A stretch of 33,072 bases of DNA from Anoxybacillus mongoliensis (GTDB taxonomy: Bacteria; Bacillota; Bacilli; Bacillales; Anoxybacillaceae), in contig NZ_JACHEQ010000006.1 in assembly GCF_014201515.1 (NCBI RefSeq), positions 1 to 33,072 on the forward strand. Direction: 5' to 3'. The translations under genes and the position numbers were made by a program. Below, piece after piece: positions 8,019 to 14,859 of this stretch. Within the stretch, counting starts at the first letter, position 1. Each line of letters begins with the position of its first letter. The notes beneath the pieces are model-generated. The model worked only from the letters and a program-made list of their open reading frames with translations, was not told where the DNA came from and did not search any database.

Positions 8019-9281
8019 CTAAATTGTCGTCGATACCTCTATATTACTTGTTATTGGGAGCACCCCACGCGTGTCAATAACAATTTTATTCGATAGTGCT
8101 TTCTTATCTATTACTTTAAAATAATCATGATCCACTAATAAGACAACTACATCAGCCCTCTCAAGTGCATCCTCTGTTTTTACAAGTCGAACATTGAATT
8201 CTAGTAAATCTTTTGGAAGCTCTTCAATATGCGGCTCAGCTACATATATAGTTTGATCATAAATAGCAGATAATTCTTTTACAATTTTCACCGCTGGGCT
8301 CTCTCGCAAATCATCAACGTTTGCCTTAAACGCTAAACCTAAGCATGCAATTGTTGGGTTTTGCAGATTTTTCGTTGCTTCTTTAATTTTTTCAATAACA
8401 AAATAAGGTTTGGAGTCATTTACCATACGGGCTGTTTGAATTAATCTCGCTGTTTCAGGAGCTGCATCCACGATAAACCAAGGGTCGATCGCTATGCAGT
8501 GTCCGCCTACTCCAGGCCCTGGCTGTAAAATATTTACACGTGGATGATGATTTGCTAAGTTAATTAATTCCCATACATCAATGTTTAGTTCATCACAAAT
8601 CATAGATAGTTCATTGGCAAACGCAATATTTACATCTCGGAACGCATTCTCTGTTAGTTTAGATAACTCTGCTGTTCTCGCATTTGTCTCTAATATTTTA
8701 CCTTTCACAAAATTCTTATAGAATTCAACTGTTCTTTTCGTTGATTCCTCATTAATTCCACCAATAATACGATCATTCTCAATTAACTCTTTTAAAATTT
8801 TCCCTGGGAGAACTCGCTCTGGACAATGAGAAACAAATATACGGCTCTCACGATTTTCATCAATGCTCAAATCTTGTCTCTCTGCTAAAATCCATTCTAC
8901 CACTTTCTCTGTTGTTCCAACAGGACTTGTCGATTCTAAAATAACAATATTTCCTGGTTCTAAGTAAGGAGAAATAGATCTTGTGGCTTGTTCCACGTAG
9001 GTCAAATCTGGCTTATAATTTTCTTTAAAAGGCGTTGGAACAGCAATAATAAAAATGTCTGCTTTTTCAGGTAAAGCAGATGCCTTTAAACTACCATTAA
9101 TAACAGCATTGTGCACCATTTTATCCAAATCAGGTTCATAAATATGTATCTTTCCACTGTTTATCATCTCAACAGCTTTTTGATTTATATCAACACCATG
9201 CACTTCAAATCCCCTATTTGCCAACAAAGCAGCCGTTGGTAAACCAATGTACCCTAAACCGATAACACATACTTTTTGCAT
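8019..9281 (-). CDS. wecC: UDP-N-acetyl-D-mannosamine dehydrogenase (WecC-type)
   Basis: 420-residue nucleotide-sugar 6-dehydrogenase of the UDP-Glc/GDP-Man family. It has an N-terminal Rossmann loop GLGYIGLPTAALLA (8-21), the VPTPFKENYKPDL segment near 81-93, the central helix with LSKLTENAFRDVNIAFANE (206-224), the catalytic Cys262 in GPGVGGHCIAIDPW, and the C-terminal domain with GLAFKANVDDLRESPA. IAIDPWF after the catalytic Cys is characteristic of WecC/ManNAc dehydrogenases rather than UDP-glucose dehydrogenases. It would oxidise UDP-ManNAc to UDP-ManNAcA with two NAD+. No UDP-GlcNAc 2-epimerase is present in the window, so its substrate must come from elsewhere. ATG 9281 follows AGAGAGG. 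A related substrate such as UDP-GalNAc cannot be excluded. Confidence 0.85.
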   Translation of the reverse strand: MQKVCVIGLGYIGLPTAALLANRGFEVHGVDINQKAVEMINSGKIHIYEPDLDKMVHNAVINGSLKASALPEKADIFIIAVPTPFKENYKPDLTYVEQATRSISPYLEPGNIVILESTSPVGTTEKVVEWILAERQDLSIDENRESRIFVSHCPERVLPGKILKELIENDRIIGGINEESTKRTVEFYKNFVKGKILETNARTAELSKLTENAFRDVNIAFANELSMICDELNIDVWELINLANHHPRVNILQPGPGVGGHCIAIDPWFIVDAAPETARLIQTARMVNDSKPYFVIEKIKEATKNLQNPTIACLGLAFKANVDDLRESPAVKIVKELSAIYDQTIYVAEPHIEELPKDLLEFNVRLVKTEDALERADVVVLLVDHDYFKVIDKKALSNKIVIDTRGVLPITSNIEVSTTI

Positions 9282-9303
9282 TCTACTAACCTCTCTTCAC
9301 TGT

Positions 9304-9984
9304 TTAATAAGCACTATTTGGTTTAATCATTACTTTAATTGTCTTAATAATAATTTTTAAATCGTATAACAATGAACGTTCACGGATATATAGTAAGTCC
9401 AACTCTACCATATCATGAAATCCTAAATCATTTCTCCCACTCACCTGCCATAGCCCCGTACACCCTGGGGTCACAAGTAGCCGCTGTTTATCATATTCCG
9501 TATACTGCGCTACTTCTCTTGGAAGCGGTGGTCTTGGTCCGACAAGGCTCATGTCTCCTTTTAATACATTCCATAATTGCGGGAGCTCGTCAATGCTTGT
9601 CTTACGAATAAATTTCCCTATTTTCGTGACGCGTGGGTCGTTTTTCATTTTAAACATCGCTCCAGATACTTCGTTGTACTTCAAAAGCTCTTGTAGTTTT
9701 GCTTCCGCATCGGTCACCATTGAGCGGAATTTATACATGTAAAACTCTTTTCCATCTTTTCCAACCCGAACTTGTTTGAAAAACACAGATCCTTTTCGAT
9801 CCTCTAGTTTAATTAATATCGCCACAAGAAAAAAGAGCCATGATAAGGCGATTAATCCTACCAAAGCTCCCATGATATCAATGATGCGCTTTGTCATTAA
9901 ATAGCTTTTTTTATCGTTAACGAGTACTTGTTGTGTATATCGTTGTTGGACTTTTATACTGGCAGCATTGCCTGATTGAGCCAA
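9304..9984 (-). CDS. Undecaprenyl-phosphate sugar-1-phosphate transferase (initiating enzyme)
   Basis: 226 residues: the bacterial sugar transferase (polyprenol-P phosphoglycosyltransferase) catalytic domain with one N-terminal membrane helix, lacking the extra helices of full-length WbaP/CpsE proteins. Seen in order: KRIIDIMGALVGLIALSWLF (membrane part), FFKQVRVGKDGKEFYMYKFR, IDELPQLWNVLKGDMSLVG followed by PRPP, and TPGCTGLWQVSGRNDL. The DELPQ acidic pair is catalytic in the family. It would transfer a sugar-1-phosphate to undecaprenyl phosphate and so start the repeat unit. The start is a TTG at 9984, 17 bases after the gtaB stop, with GGGGGAT as a plausible ribosome site; an internal ATG at the KRIIDIM segment lacks one. 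Sugar specificity unknown. Confidence 0.85.
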   Translation of the reverse strand: MAQSGNAASIKVQQRYTQQVLVNDKKSYLMTKRIIDIMGALVGLIALSWLFFLVAILIKLEDRKGSVFFKQVRVGKDGKEFYMYKFRSMVTDAEAKLQELLKYNEVSGAMFKMKNDPRVTKIGKFIRKTSIDELPQLWNVLKGDMSLVGPRPPLPREVAQYTEYDKQRLLVTPGCTGLWQVSGRNDLGFHDMVELDLLYIRERSLLYDLKIIIKTIKVMIKPNSAY

Positions 9985-10000
9985 CTCCCTTCATCCCCCT

Positions 10001-10882
10001 TCATTCAGTTATTTTCGCCTCTTTTAATATGTTTTCGATAAACGGAAGAAGCTGTTGTTTTAACTCCTTATCTTGCATCGCAAACTCAATCGTCGTCTGG
10101 ATAAACCCAAGCTTCTCCCCAACATCATACCGCTTTCCTTCAAACTCATACGCAAAGACGCGTTGGATTTCGTTTAGTTTTTGAATCGCATCGGTCAGTT
10201 GAATTTCTCCACCGGCGCCTGTTTCTTGTTTTTCGAGAAACATGAAAATTTCTGGCGTTAAAATGTACCGTCCCATGATGGCTAAGTTGGATGGGGCAGT
10301 GCCTGGTGCTGGTTTTTCGACGAATTGGCGCACTTGGTAGCGTCGTCCTTTTTTGTCGATCGGGTCGATGATGCCGTAACGGTGCGTTTCGTCGTCAGCG
10401 ACTTGTTTCACTCCGATGACGGAGCTTCTCGTTTGCTCAAATTCGTTCATCAGTTGTTTTAAACACGGTGTTTCGGCTTGAACGATGTCGTCGCCTAATA
10501 AGACAGCAAACGGTTCGTCACCGATAAATTTACGGGCACACCAAACAGCATGACCTAGTCCTCTCGGCTCTTTTTGACGAATGTAATGAATGTCGACTTT
10601 GGACGGTTCTTTTACTTTTTCTAGTAGGTCGTGTTTATTGCTTTTTAACAACGTTTGTTCGAGCTCGAACGCATGATCGAAATGATCTTCAATGGCACGC
10701 TTTCCTTTTCCTGTGACGATAATAATATCTTCAATGCCTGATTCAATCGCTTCTTCGACGATGTATTGAATCGTCGGTTTATCGACGATCGGAAGCATTT
10801 CCTTCGGCATCGCTTTTGTCGCAGGCAAAAAGCGTGTGCCGAGCCCTGCAGCTGGAATAATTGCTTTTCTTACCGTTTTCAC
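10001..10882 (-). CDS. gtaB: UTP-glucose-1-phosphate uridylyltransferase
   Basis: GtaB/GalU-type enzyme making UDP-glucose from UTP and glucose-1-phosphate. Diagnostic features: N-terminal nucleotide loop [34 protein letters not shown], the LLGDDIV catalytic segment near residue 130, the VEKP motif, and [10 protein letters not shown]. Length (293 residues) matches the Bacillus enzyme. I prefer GTG 10882 (reading [13 protein letters not shown]) over ATG 10888 because GAGGG then lies six bases before it and the N-terminus matches known GtaB proteins. It heads the biosynthetic half of the polysaccharide locus, followed 17 bases later by the initiating transferase. UDP-glucose also serves teichoic-acid and glycolipid synthesis in bacilli. 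An inverted repeat overlaps its presumed promoter. Confidence 0.95.
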   Translation of the reverse strand: MKTVRKAIIPAAGLGTRFLPATKAMPKEMLPIVDKPTIQYIVEEAIESGIEDIIIVTGKGKRAIEDHFDHAFELEQTLLKSNKHDLLEKVKEPSKVDIHYIRQKEPRGLGHAVWCARKFIGDEPFAVLLGDDIVQAETPCLKQLMNEFEQTRSSVIGVKQVADDETHRYGIIDPIDKKGRRYQVRQFVEKPAPGTAPSNLAIMGRYILTPEIFMFLEKQETGAGGEIQLTDAIQKLNEIQRVFAYEFEGKRYDVGEKLGFIQTTIEFAMQDKELKQQLLPFIENILKEAKITE

Positions 10883-10913
10883 ACACATCCCTCACTCTCA
10901 AAACTATACACCC

Positions 10914-10945
10914 ACGTATACGTTATATATGCATAACATATACGT
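10914..10945. promoter_or_regulatory. Inverted repeat upstream of gtaB, possible operator
   Basis: Two 13-bp arms, ACGTATACGTTAT (10914-10926) and ATAACATATACGT (10933-10945), are reverse complements with one mismatch around a 6-bp centre. They lie 31 bp upstream of the gtaB start. A TATAGT that could serve as -10 for gtaB follows within 10 bp, so a bound dimeric regulator would overlap the -35 region. There is no T-run, which argues against a terminator. Confidence 0.4.
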
Positions 10946-10953
10946 CGATGTAC

Positions 10954-10978
10954 AAAAAAATAGCTCCCATGGGGAGTT
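10954..10978 (-). terminator. Terminator of the coiled-coil gene
   Basis: On the minus strand CTCCC CAT GGGAG is followed by CTATTTTTTT. The stem overlaps the stop codon of the coiled-coil gene (10977-10979). The stem is short but the T-tract is strong, so gtaB is likely uncoupled from the gene before it. Confidence 0.55.
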
Positions 10979-11804
10979 AGTTTGGTAGGCGTGTTTTTAA
11001 ATTTAAAATTTCTTTTTCATGTTCAATCATTTTATCAAATATGACATCAGATCTACGCTGCAAATAAGCAACCGTCACATCCATTGATTTTTTTATACTT
11101 GTCAAATCATTTATGACTAATGCTTGGTTGTTTTTTGATATGCGTAGCTCTTCGAGAATCTTTTCTTGCGTCCGTTCCATATTTCCGAGTGATTGTTTCA
11201 TATCGACCATATCATTTTCTAGCTTGTGTTGACCTGCTTGTAATTGTGCAACATCTTGTTGTAACGCTTGTTGACCTGCTTGTAATTGTGCGACGTCTTG
11301 TTGTAATGCTTGTTGACCTGCTTGTAATTGTGCGACGTCTTGTTGTAATGCTTGTTGACCTGCTTGTAATTGTGCGACGTCTTGTTGTAACGCTTGTTGG
11401 CCTGCTTGTAACTGTGCGACGTCCTGTTGTAATGCTTGTTGACCTGCTTGTAACTGTGCGACGTCTTGTTGTAACGCTTGTTGACCCGCTTGCAGTTGTG
11501 CGACGTCTTGTTGTAACGCTTGTTGACCCGCTTGCAGTTGTGCGACGTCTTGTTGTAACGCTTGTTGACCCATTTGCAGTTGTGCAACGTCTTGTTGAAT
11601 TTGAGCAACTGTGTTTTCTAGTGCTCGCTGACCTACTTGTAGCTCTGTTACATCTTGCTGGATTTGAGCAACACTCTTTTCTAGTGCTTTTTGACCGCGT
11701 TGTAACTCTTGTTGTGTTTGTTCAACACGTTCTAATCGCTCATGAACAGGCTGAAGTTCTTCCTTCAATACAGAGCGAAGCAAAGCTTTTAATTCTTGGC
11801 TCAT
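10977..11804 (-). CDS. Long coiled-coil protein with eight 14-residue tandem repeats
   Basis: 275 residues, almost entirely predicted coiled coil and rich in Gln, Leu, Ala and Val. The N-terminus (MSQELKALLRSVLKEELQPV) leads into degenerate repeats (residues about 30-80), then eight copies of QALQQDVAQLQAGQ (two heptads each), then a charged non-repeat tail ending in LKTRLPN. No signal peptide or membrane helix is seen, so it is probably a cytoplasmic rod. The start ATG 11804 has AAAGGAGGG six bases upstream; an open frame to 11870 has no ribosome site. It sits between the regulatory (ywqCDE) and biosynthetic (gtaB onward) parts of the polysaccharide locus with its own promoter and terminator. 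I do not recognise the family beyond a coiled-coil assignment; a scaffold role is possible but unproven. Confidence 0.75.
   Translation of the reverse strand: MSQELKALLRSVLKEELQPVHERLERVEQTQQELQRGQKALEKSVAQIQQDVTELQVGQRALENTVAQIQQDVAQLQMGQQALQQDVAQLQAGQQALQQDVAQLQAGQQALQQDVAQLQAGQQALQQDVAQLQAGQQALQQDVAQLQAGQQALQQDVAQLQAGQQALQQDVAQLQAGQQALQQDVAQLQAGQHKLENDMVDMKQSLGNMERTQEKILEELRISKNNQALVINDLTSIKKSMDVTVAYLQRRSDVIFDKMIEHEKEILNLKTRLPN
11233..11568. repeat. Eight tandem 42-bp repeats within the coiled-coil gene
   Basis: Eight consecutive 42-bp units, beginning CCTGCTTGTAATTGTGC on the plus strand, run from 11233 to 11568, with a degenerate ninth unit after them. Units 2 and 3 are identical, and so are units 7 and 8; the others differ at a few mostly silent sites. 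Each unit encodes 14 residues, so gain or loss keeps the reading frame. Confidence 0.95.
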
Positions 11805-11831
11805 TTGTATCCCTCCTTTACCATTTCTCTC

Positions 11832-11837
11832 ATTATA
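11832..11837 (-). promoter_or_regulatory. Extended -10 promoter of the coiled-coil gene
   Basis: The minus strand reads TGTTATAATGAG, a perfect TATAAT with the extended TG motif, about 28 bp before the ATG. The -35 region (TTTATG) is poor, which is common with extended -10 promoters. Confidence 0.55.
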
Positions 11838-11870
11838 ACATGGCAAAAAAGAGACATAAATAAAAAACAA

Positions 11871-12093
11871 GGTTAGAATCGGGCATCTAACCCACCCTCA
11901 CACCGCACCATCGACGACAGGCGTCTAAGGTGGTCGGACCGTCATCGTCCCCACCCACAGCACGGCCGAGTGCCTCCATTGATAACGGAAAGGAGACATC
12001 TCCGAAAAGCATAAGCGGCTCGCTTATCCCTGGGAGCTGGAAAACGCACAAGGAGACCGTCGTCGCCACAGCAGGGAACGAAGCAGCAGAATA
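11871..12093 (+). pseudogene. GC-rich foreign segment, possible IS200/IS605 (TnpB-type) 3' relic with RNA-like structure
   Basis: A GC-rich block unlike its surroundings fills the gap between ywqE and the coiled-coil gene. On the plus strand a frame is open from after the TAA at about 11887 to TAG at about 12093; its tail reads KETSPKSISGSLIPGSWKTH and then KETVVATAGNEAAE. This resembles C-terminal tails I associate with TnpB-type proteins, but no RuvC or zinc-finger part remains. The segment is rich in hairpins: GGTTAGA/TCTAACC (11871-11892), the 12-nt near-palindrome GGAGACATCTCC, and ATAAGCG GCT CGCTTAT (12011-12027). TnpB genes carry the omega-RNA at their 3' end, so a relic would look like this. 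The identification is tentative; a cryptic structured RNA is the alternative. Confidence 0.35.
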
Positions 12094-12131
12094 GGGTAAC
12101 CACTGAAACTAAACATCAACGAAAAAAGAAA

Positions 12132-12158
12132 GCTGACATCGACACGTTCGAAATCAGC
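12132..12158. repeat. Imperfect hairpin downstream of ywqE
   Basis: GCTGA (12132-12136) pairs with TCAGC (12154-12158), and an inner TCGA/TCGA stem continues after two mismatches. There is no T-run, so it is unlikely to be a simple terminator. It may be a subterminal hairpin of the neighbouring transposon-like relic or a 3' structure of the ywqE message. Confidence 0.35.
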
Positions 12159-12200
12159 ATGACATATTTACTCCATGGTACGTATAGGAAAATATAAAAC

Positions 12201-12965
12201 TTAGAAAATACCGAAAAACTTTTTCGTTTTGATTCGTCCCGGTGCATCTTTATACAAAGTTTCGCCAGCAACAAGCAGCTCAGCATTTTCTTGAAACACA
12301 TAAACAGCTTGAGAGCCGAACTGTTTTTGGATGACGTCGTACGCTTCACGCAAATGAAAAGCACGCGTCGTTATGTTATGTGCATCAGACGCGATCAAGT
12401 GAGCTAAATTCGCTTCAATTATTTGGATTGAAAACTTTTTAATATTTTTCCCGAACTTTCCTGCGATACTTGCAGCCGTGAGTTGCGTCAGCGCCCCTTT
12501 TTTCACAAGATCGTATAGCTTATTCGGGTTTTCGATAAGCTCGCTATTTCGTTCGGGGTGCGCAATAATTGGAACGAGTCCTTGCAGTTGCATGTCAAAA
12601 ATAAGCTGATCGGTATAACGGGGGACATGGTTGTTTGGAAGTTCAACAAGCACATATTTCGTTTCCGTAAGTGGCAAAATATCGCCATCGCGATAATGCT
12701 CGATAAGCTCCCCATGAATGCGCACTTCTTGCCCTGGTAAAATAGAAAGGGGTATGCGATGCGTTCGTAATGCTTCGTTTAACGCATACACATGTTGTAT
12801 AACAGACTGTTTATCATTGTCAAACGTCCCATTGCGGTGATGAGGGGTTGCGATGATTGTCGTAATCCCCTCTGCAACCGCTGCTTTCGCCATGGCGATT
12901 GCATCAGCGAGTGTTTGCGCTCCGTCATCGATCGACGGTAAAATATGACTATGGATATCAATCAA
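12201..12965 (-). CDS. ywqE: Tyrosine-protein phosphatase, PHP type (YwqE/CpsB)
   Basis: Metal-dependent phosphotyrosine phosphatase of the PHP family, 254 residues like B. subtilis YwqE. The metal-binding motifs are present: IDIHSHILPSIDDGA at the N-terminus (H5, H7), ATPHHRNG, PIIAHPERN and ASDAHN. It removes phosphate from the YwqD tyrosine cluster and so adjusts polysaccharide output. The likely start is TTG 12965, with AGAGGGG five bases upstream and the HxH motif right behind; an open frame to 13040 has no ribosome site and would add an unrelated extension. Unlike the overlapping ywqC-ywqD pair, ywqE is separated from ywqD by 134 bp holding a promoter-like sequence and two TGTCGAA motifs, so it may be regulated separately. 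Confidence 0.93.
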   Translation of the reverse strand: MIDIHSHILPSIDDGAQTLADAIAMAKAAVAEGITTIIATPHHRNGTFDNDKQSVIQHVYALNEALRTHRIPLSILPGQEVRIHGELIEHYRDGDILPLTETKYVLVELPNNHVPRYTDQLIFDMQLQGLVPIIAHPERNSELIENPNKLYDLVKKGALTQLTAASIAGKFGKNIKKFSIQIIEANLAHLIASDAHNITTRAFHLREAYDVIQKQFGSQAVYVFQENAELLVAGETLYKDAPGRIKTKKFFGIF

Positions 12966-13020
12966 GCGAACCCCTCTTTCCTTCTTTGTATCTACTGAAA
13001 ACAGACTAGTTTCTTTGTTT

Positions 13021-13027
13021 TTCGACA
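13021..13027 (-). promoter_or_regulatory. Possible Spo0A box downstream of the ywqE promoter
   Basis: The minus strand reads ATTGTCGAAAAAC with the exact heptamer TGTCGAA. It starts roughly 10-20 bp past the predicted transcription start, so binding there could repress. Confidence 0.4.
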
Positions 13028-13045
13028 ATCTTATCCACACAATTT

Positions 13046-13075
13046 ATAGTAACATAGGAAAAAAGAAGGGGTCAA
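13046..13075 (-). promoter_or_regulatory. Promoter-like sequence upstream of ywqE
   Basis: TTGACC (13070-13075) and TACTAT (13046-13051) on the minus strand are 18 bp apart, about 80 bp before the ywqE TTG start. The -10 matches consensus at four of six positions. TGTCGAA motifs flank it on both sides. Confidence 0.5.
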
Positions 13076-13086
13076 TATACATTTTT

Positions 13087-13093
13087 TGTCGAA
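13087..13093 (+). promoter_or_regulatory. Possible Spo0A box upstream of the ywqE promoter
   Basis: TTTTTTGTCGAATG on the plus strand holds the exact heptamer TGTCGAA, 12 bp upstream of the predicted -35 of ywqE and just after the ywqD stop codon. This spacing is compatible with activation. Confidence 0.4.
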
Positions 13094-13099
13094 TGTTGT

Positions 13100-13801
13100 C
13101 TACTTGTTACCGTAGTAATAATAATAGCTACTTTCTTTTTGCTTCTTTTGGTTTAAAACGACACCTAGTAGCTTTCCTTTCGCAGCAAGAAGTAGTTCTT
13201 TTGCCTTTTGTGCAGCTTCAATTTCAGTCCTTCCGCTCTGAACGACGAGAATCGTTCCGTCGCATTGATTCGCTAAAATTTGGGCATCCGTCACGGCTAA
13301 CACAGGCGGTGTATCAAAAAGAACGACATCAAACTGATCATACGCTTCTGCTAGTAAATCTTCCATTGTAGCTGAACCAAGTAATTCAGCTGGGTTTGGT
13401 GGAATCGGACCGCTCGTTAAAACGAATAAGTTTTCCACATCCGTTTCTTTCACCGCTGTTTGAAGTGTAGCTTGTTTCGTTAATACGTTCGTTAAACCGA
13501 TGTAGTTATCTTTTCGAAACGTATAATGGACTGTCGGTTTACGTAAGTCTGTATCAATGAGAAGCACTTTTTTTCCTTGTTGGGCAAAAACGACCGCTAA
13601 ATTGGAAACTGTTGTCGATTTTCCTTCTGCAGGGGCAGAGGACGTAACCATAATCGAGCGCAACGGCCGATCGGCGACCGAAAATTGAATGTTCGTGCGA
13701 ATCGTCCGATATTGTTCAGAAATTGGTGATTTTGGATTTGTTTTTGTGATGAGCGAGCGCATTGTACGATCGAACACTTGTTTTTTCTTTTTAAGAACCA
13801 A
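13100..13801 (-). CDS. ywqD: Bacterial tyrosine kinase (YwqD/CpsD, BY-kinase)
   Basis: Cytoplasmic BY-kinase of 233 residues. Walker [12 protein letters not shown] (about 54-64), Walker A' [11 protein letters not shown] (about 79-89) and Walker [10 protein letters not shown] are all intact, and the C-terminus ends in the autophosphorylation cluster [10 protein letters not shown]. It works with the YwqC membrane protein to regulate polysaccharide assembly and may phosphorylate nucleotide-sugar dehydrogenases, a known role of B. subtilis YwqD on UDP-glucose dehydrogenase; here WecC would be a candidate partner (inference). The likely start is TTG 13801, with GAGGTGA five bases upstream, overlapping the ywqC stop by 11 nt. 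An open frame up to 13864 runs inside ywqC and lacks a ribosome site. Confidence 0.95.
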   Translation of the reverse strand: MVLKKKKQVFDRTMRSLITKTNPKSPISEQYRTIRTNIQFSVADRPLRSIMVTSSAPAEGKSTTVSNLAVVFAQQGKKVLLIDTDLRKPTVHYTFRKDNYIGLTNVLTKQATLQTAVKETDVENLFVLTSGPIPPNPAELLGSATMEDLLAEAYDQFDVVLFDTPPVLAVTDAQILANQCDGTILVVQSGRTEIEAAQKAKELLLAAKGKLLGVVLNQKKQKESSYYYYYGNK

Positions 13802-14531
13802 CCGTCTCACCTCGTATTTGTTTTTTGGCTTGCATTGTTTGAACACCATTTTGATCGTCTTCAATAACCGTTACTGCCCCCAGCACAGGTAGCTCAAGCA
13901 ACTTCTCGACGTCCTGTTCGTTTTTAATCGTATTATCTAAGTATTCAAGTAAAAATGCTAAACCGACGCCTGTCATGATGCCAACAACGAAAGCAATCGC
14001 CATATTTAATAGCGGTTTTGGTTTGACCGGAACCGGCTGTTCTTTTACTTCTGCCTTCGCTAAAATGTTGACGTTATCGACGTTCATAATTTTAACAATT
14101 TCACGTTGAAATACGCTCGCAACCGTATTGGCAATATCGGCCGCCATATATGGATCAGGGTCTTCTACTGTCACGTTAACTACTTGTGAGTCTTTTTCAC
14201 TCGTTACATTAATTTTTTCATTGAGCTCTTCAATCGGCATATTCAAATCGAGTTCGTCTTTGACAATATCTAGAATGGCTGGACTTTTCATAATGACGTT
14301 ATACGTATTAATGAGCTGCAAGTTCGTTTGAATTTCGCTAATATTGTAAATCGGCTGTTCACTTTTCGCTTGGTTTACAAGCAGTTGCGTTGATGCTTGG
14401 TAAATTGGCGTCAACACAAAATAGCTAACGATGCCGCTTGTCATCGTCGCGATGACGGTAATCGCCACAATAAGCCAAGCACGTTTACGCAACGTTTGAA
14501 ATAATTCTCGTAAGCTAATCGTCTCTTCCAT
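13791..14531 (-). CDS. ywqC: Chain-length determinant and kinase activator (Wzz-like, YwqC/CapA)
   Basis: 246-residue membrane protein with the Wzz fold: N-terminal helix at about 18-40 ([20 protein letters not shown]), a periplasm-equivalent external domain, a proline-rich [10 protein letters not shown] motif, and a second helix at about 175-195, followed by a cytoplasmic tail of about 50 residues expected to activate YwqD. It controls chain length and localises the kinase. The ribosome site AGGAGG precedes ATG 14531. This is the first gene of the locus; a strong terminator lies upstream (14636-14672) and a TATAAT plus a TGTCGAA motif lie in its leader. Confidence 0.93.
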   Translation of the reverse strand: MEETISLRELFQTLRKRAWLIVAITVIATMTSGIVSYFVLTPIYQASTQLLVNQAKSEQPIYNISEIQTNLQLINTYNVIMKSPAILDIVKDELDLNMPIEELNEKINVTSEKDSQVVNVTVEDPDPYMAADIANTVASVFQREIVKIMNVDNVNILAKAEVKEQPVPVKPKPLLNMAIAFVVGIMTGVGLAFLLEYLDNTIKNEQDVEKLLELPVLGAVTVIEDDQNGVQTMQAKKQIRGETVGS

Positions 14532-14556
14532 GGCGTCCTCCTATGAAACATATATT

Positions 14557-14563
14557 TTCGACA
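14557..14563 (-). promoter_or_regulatory. Possible Spo0A box in the ywqC leader
   Basis: The minus strand reads TTTTTGTCGAAAATA with the exact heptamer TGTCGAA, about 20 bp past the ywqC -10 sequence. A related TTTGTCGG abuts the -10 (14588-14595). Confidence 0.4.
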
Positions 14564-14581
14564 AAAACTTTCACTAGCTTC

Positions 14582-14587
14582 ATTATA
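14582..14587 (-). promoter_or_regulatory. -10 element of the ywqC promoter
   Basis: A perfect TATAAT on the minus strand about 50 bp before ywqC. No good -35 lies 17 bp upstream; the TTGACA at 14619-14624 is too far away (31 bp). A strong -10 without a -35 fits an activator-dependent promoter. Confidence 0.4.
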
Positions 14588-14635
14588 CCGACAAACAATT
14601 CCGTTTTTCTACCCTTTTTGTCAATTTACTTCCAC

Positions 14636-14672
14636 AAAAAAAGAAAACCGACAGAGCCATGTTCTGCCGGTT
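14636..14672 (-). terminator. Intrinsic terminator before the polysaccharide locus
   Basis: On the minus strand AACCGGCAGA and TCTGTCGGTT form a 10-bp stem (one G-T pair) with a 7-nt loop, followed by TTCTTTTTTT. It overlaps the stop codon (14671-14673) of the -1-frame extension of the preceding gene, supporting that extension as a real 3' coding end. Confidence 0.85.
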
Positions 14673-14859
14673 AGTGAATCATTTGTTCATTATGCTCTTC
14701 TTTTTCGATCATTCGCTTCGTTTGTGCAATGAGCTCGTAAATTTCCCCCACCGTATACTCCCGCTCCGGCAGTGGACGGTCATATGCTTGGTAGTATAAA
14801 ATTTCTGCCAGTTTTCGTTGCTTTTCACTCGCTCGTTTCGTTAGCTTTTCTTTTTTTTT
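14671..14859 (-). CDS. -1-frame coding extension (59 codons) lacking a start codon
   Basis: After the A9 tract (14851-14859) the -1 frame reads EKLTKRASEKQRKLAEILYY, then QAYDRPLPEREYTVGEIYEL and a charged tail ending in NEQMIH at TAA 14671-14673. Its composition looks protein-like and the stop lies exactly at a terminator. Upstream in this frame there is no ATG, GTG or TTG before an in-frame TGA, so it cannot start independently. It is made only as a fusion to the preceding gene through frameshifting, or the gene is a frameshift mutant. Confidence 0.55.
   Translation of the reverse strand, partial: KKKEKLTKRASEKQRKLAEILYYQAYDRPLPEREYTVGEIYELIAQTKRMIEKEEHNEQMIH

Noticed and set aside
11233-11568. 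Regular 42-bp repeats as a CRISPR array
   Set aside because: Units are head-to-tail without unique spacers and are fully coding.
11120-11863. Long plus-strand frame (247 codons) across the coiled-coil gene
   Set aside because: It is the mirror of the 42-bp repeat; the protein is a monotonous LVDLLVIVRRLVV repeat without a ribosome site, whereas the minus frame has a clear RBS, promoter and heptad pattern.
11887-12069. 60-codon minus-strand frame starting MATTVSLCVFQLPG
   Set aside because: No ribosome site; it lies antisense to a hairpin-rich relic whose plus frame looks more protein-like.
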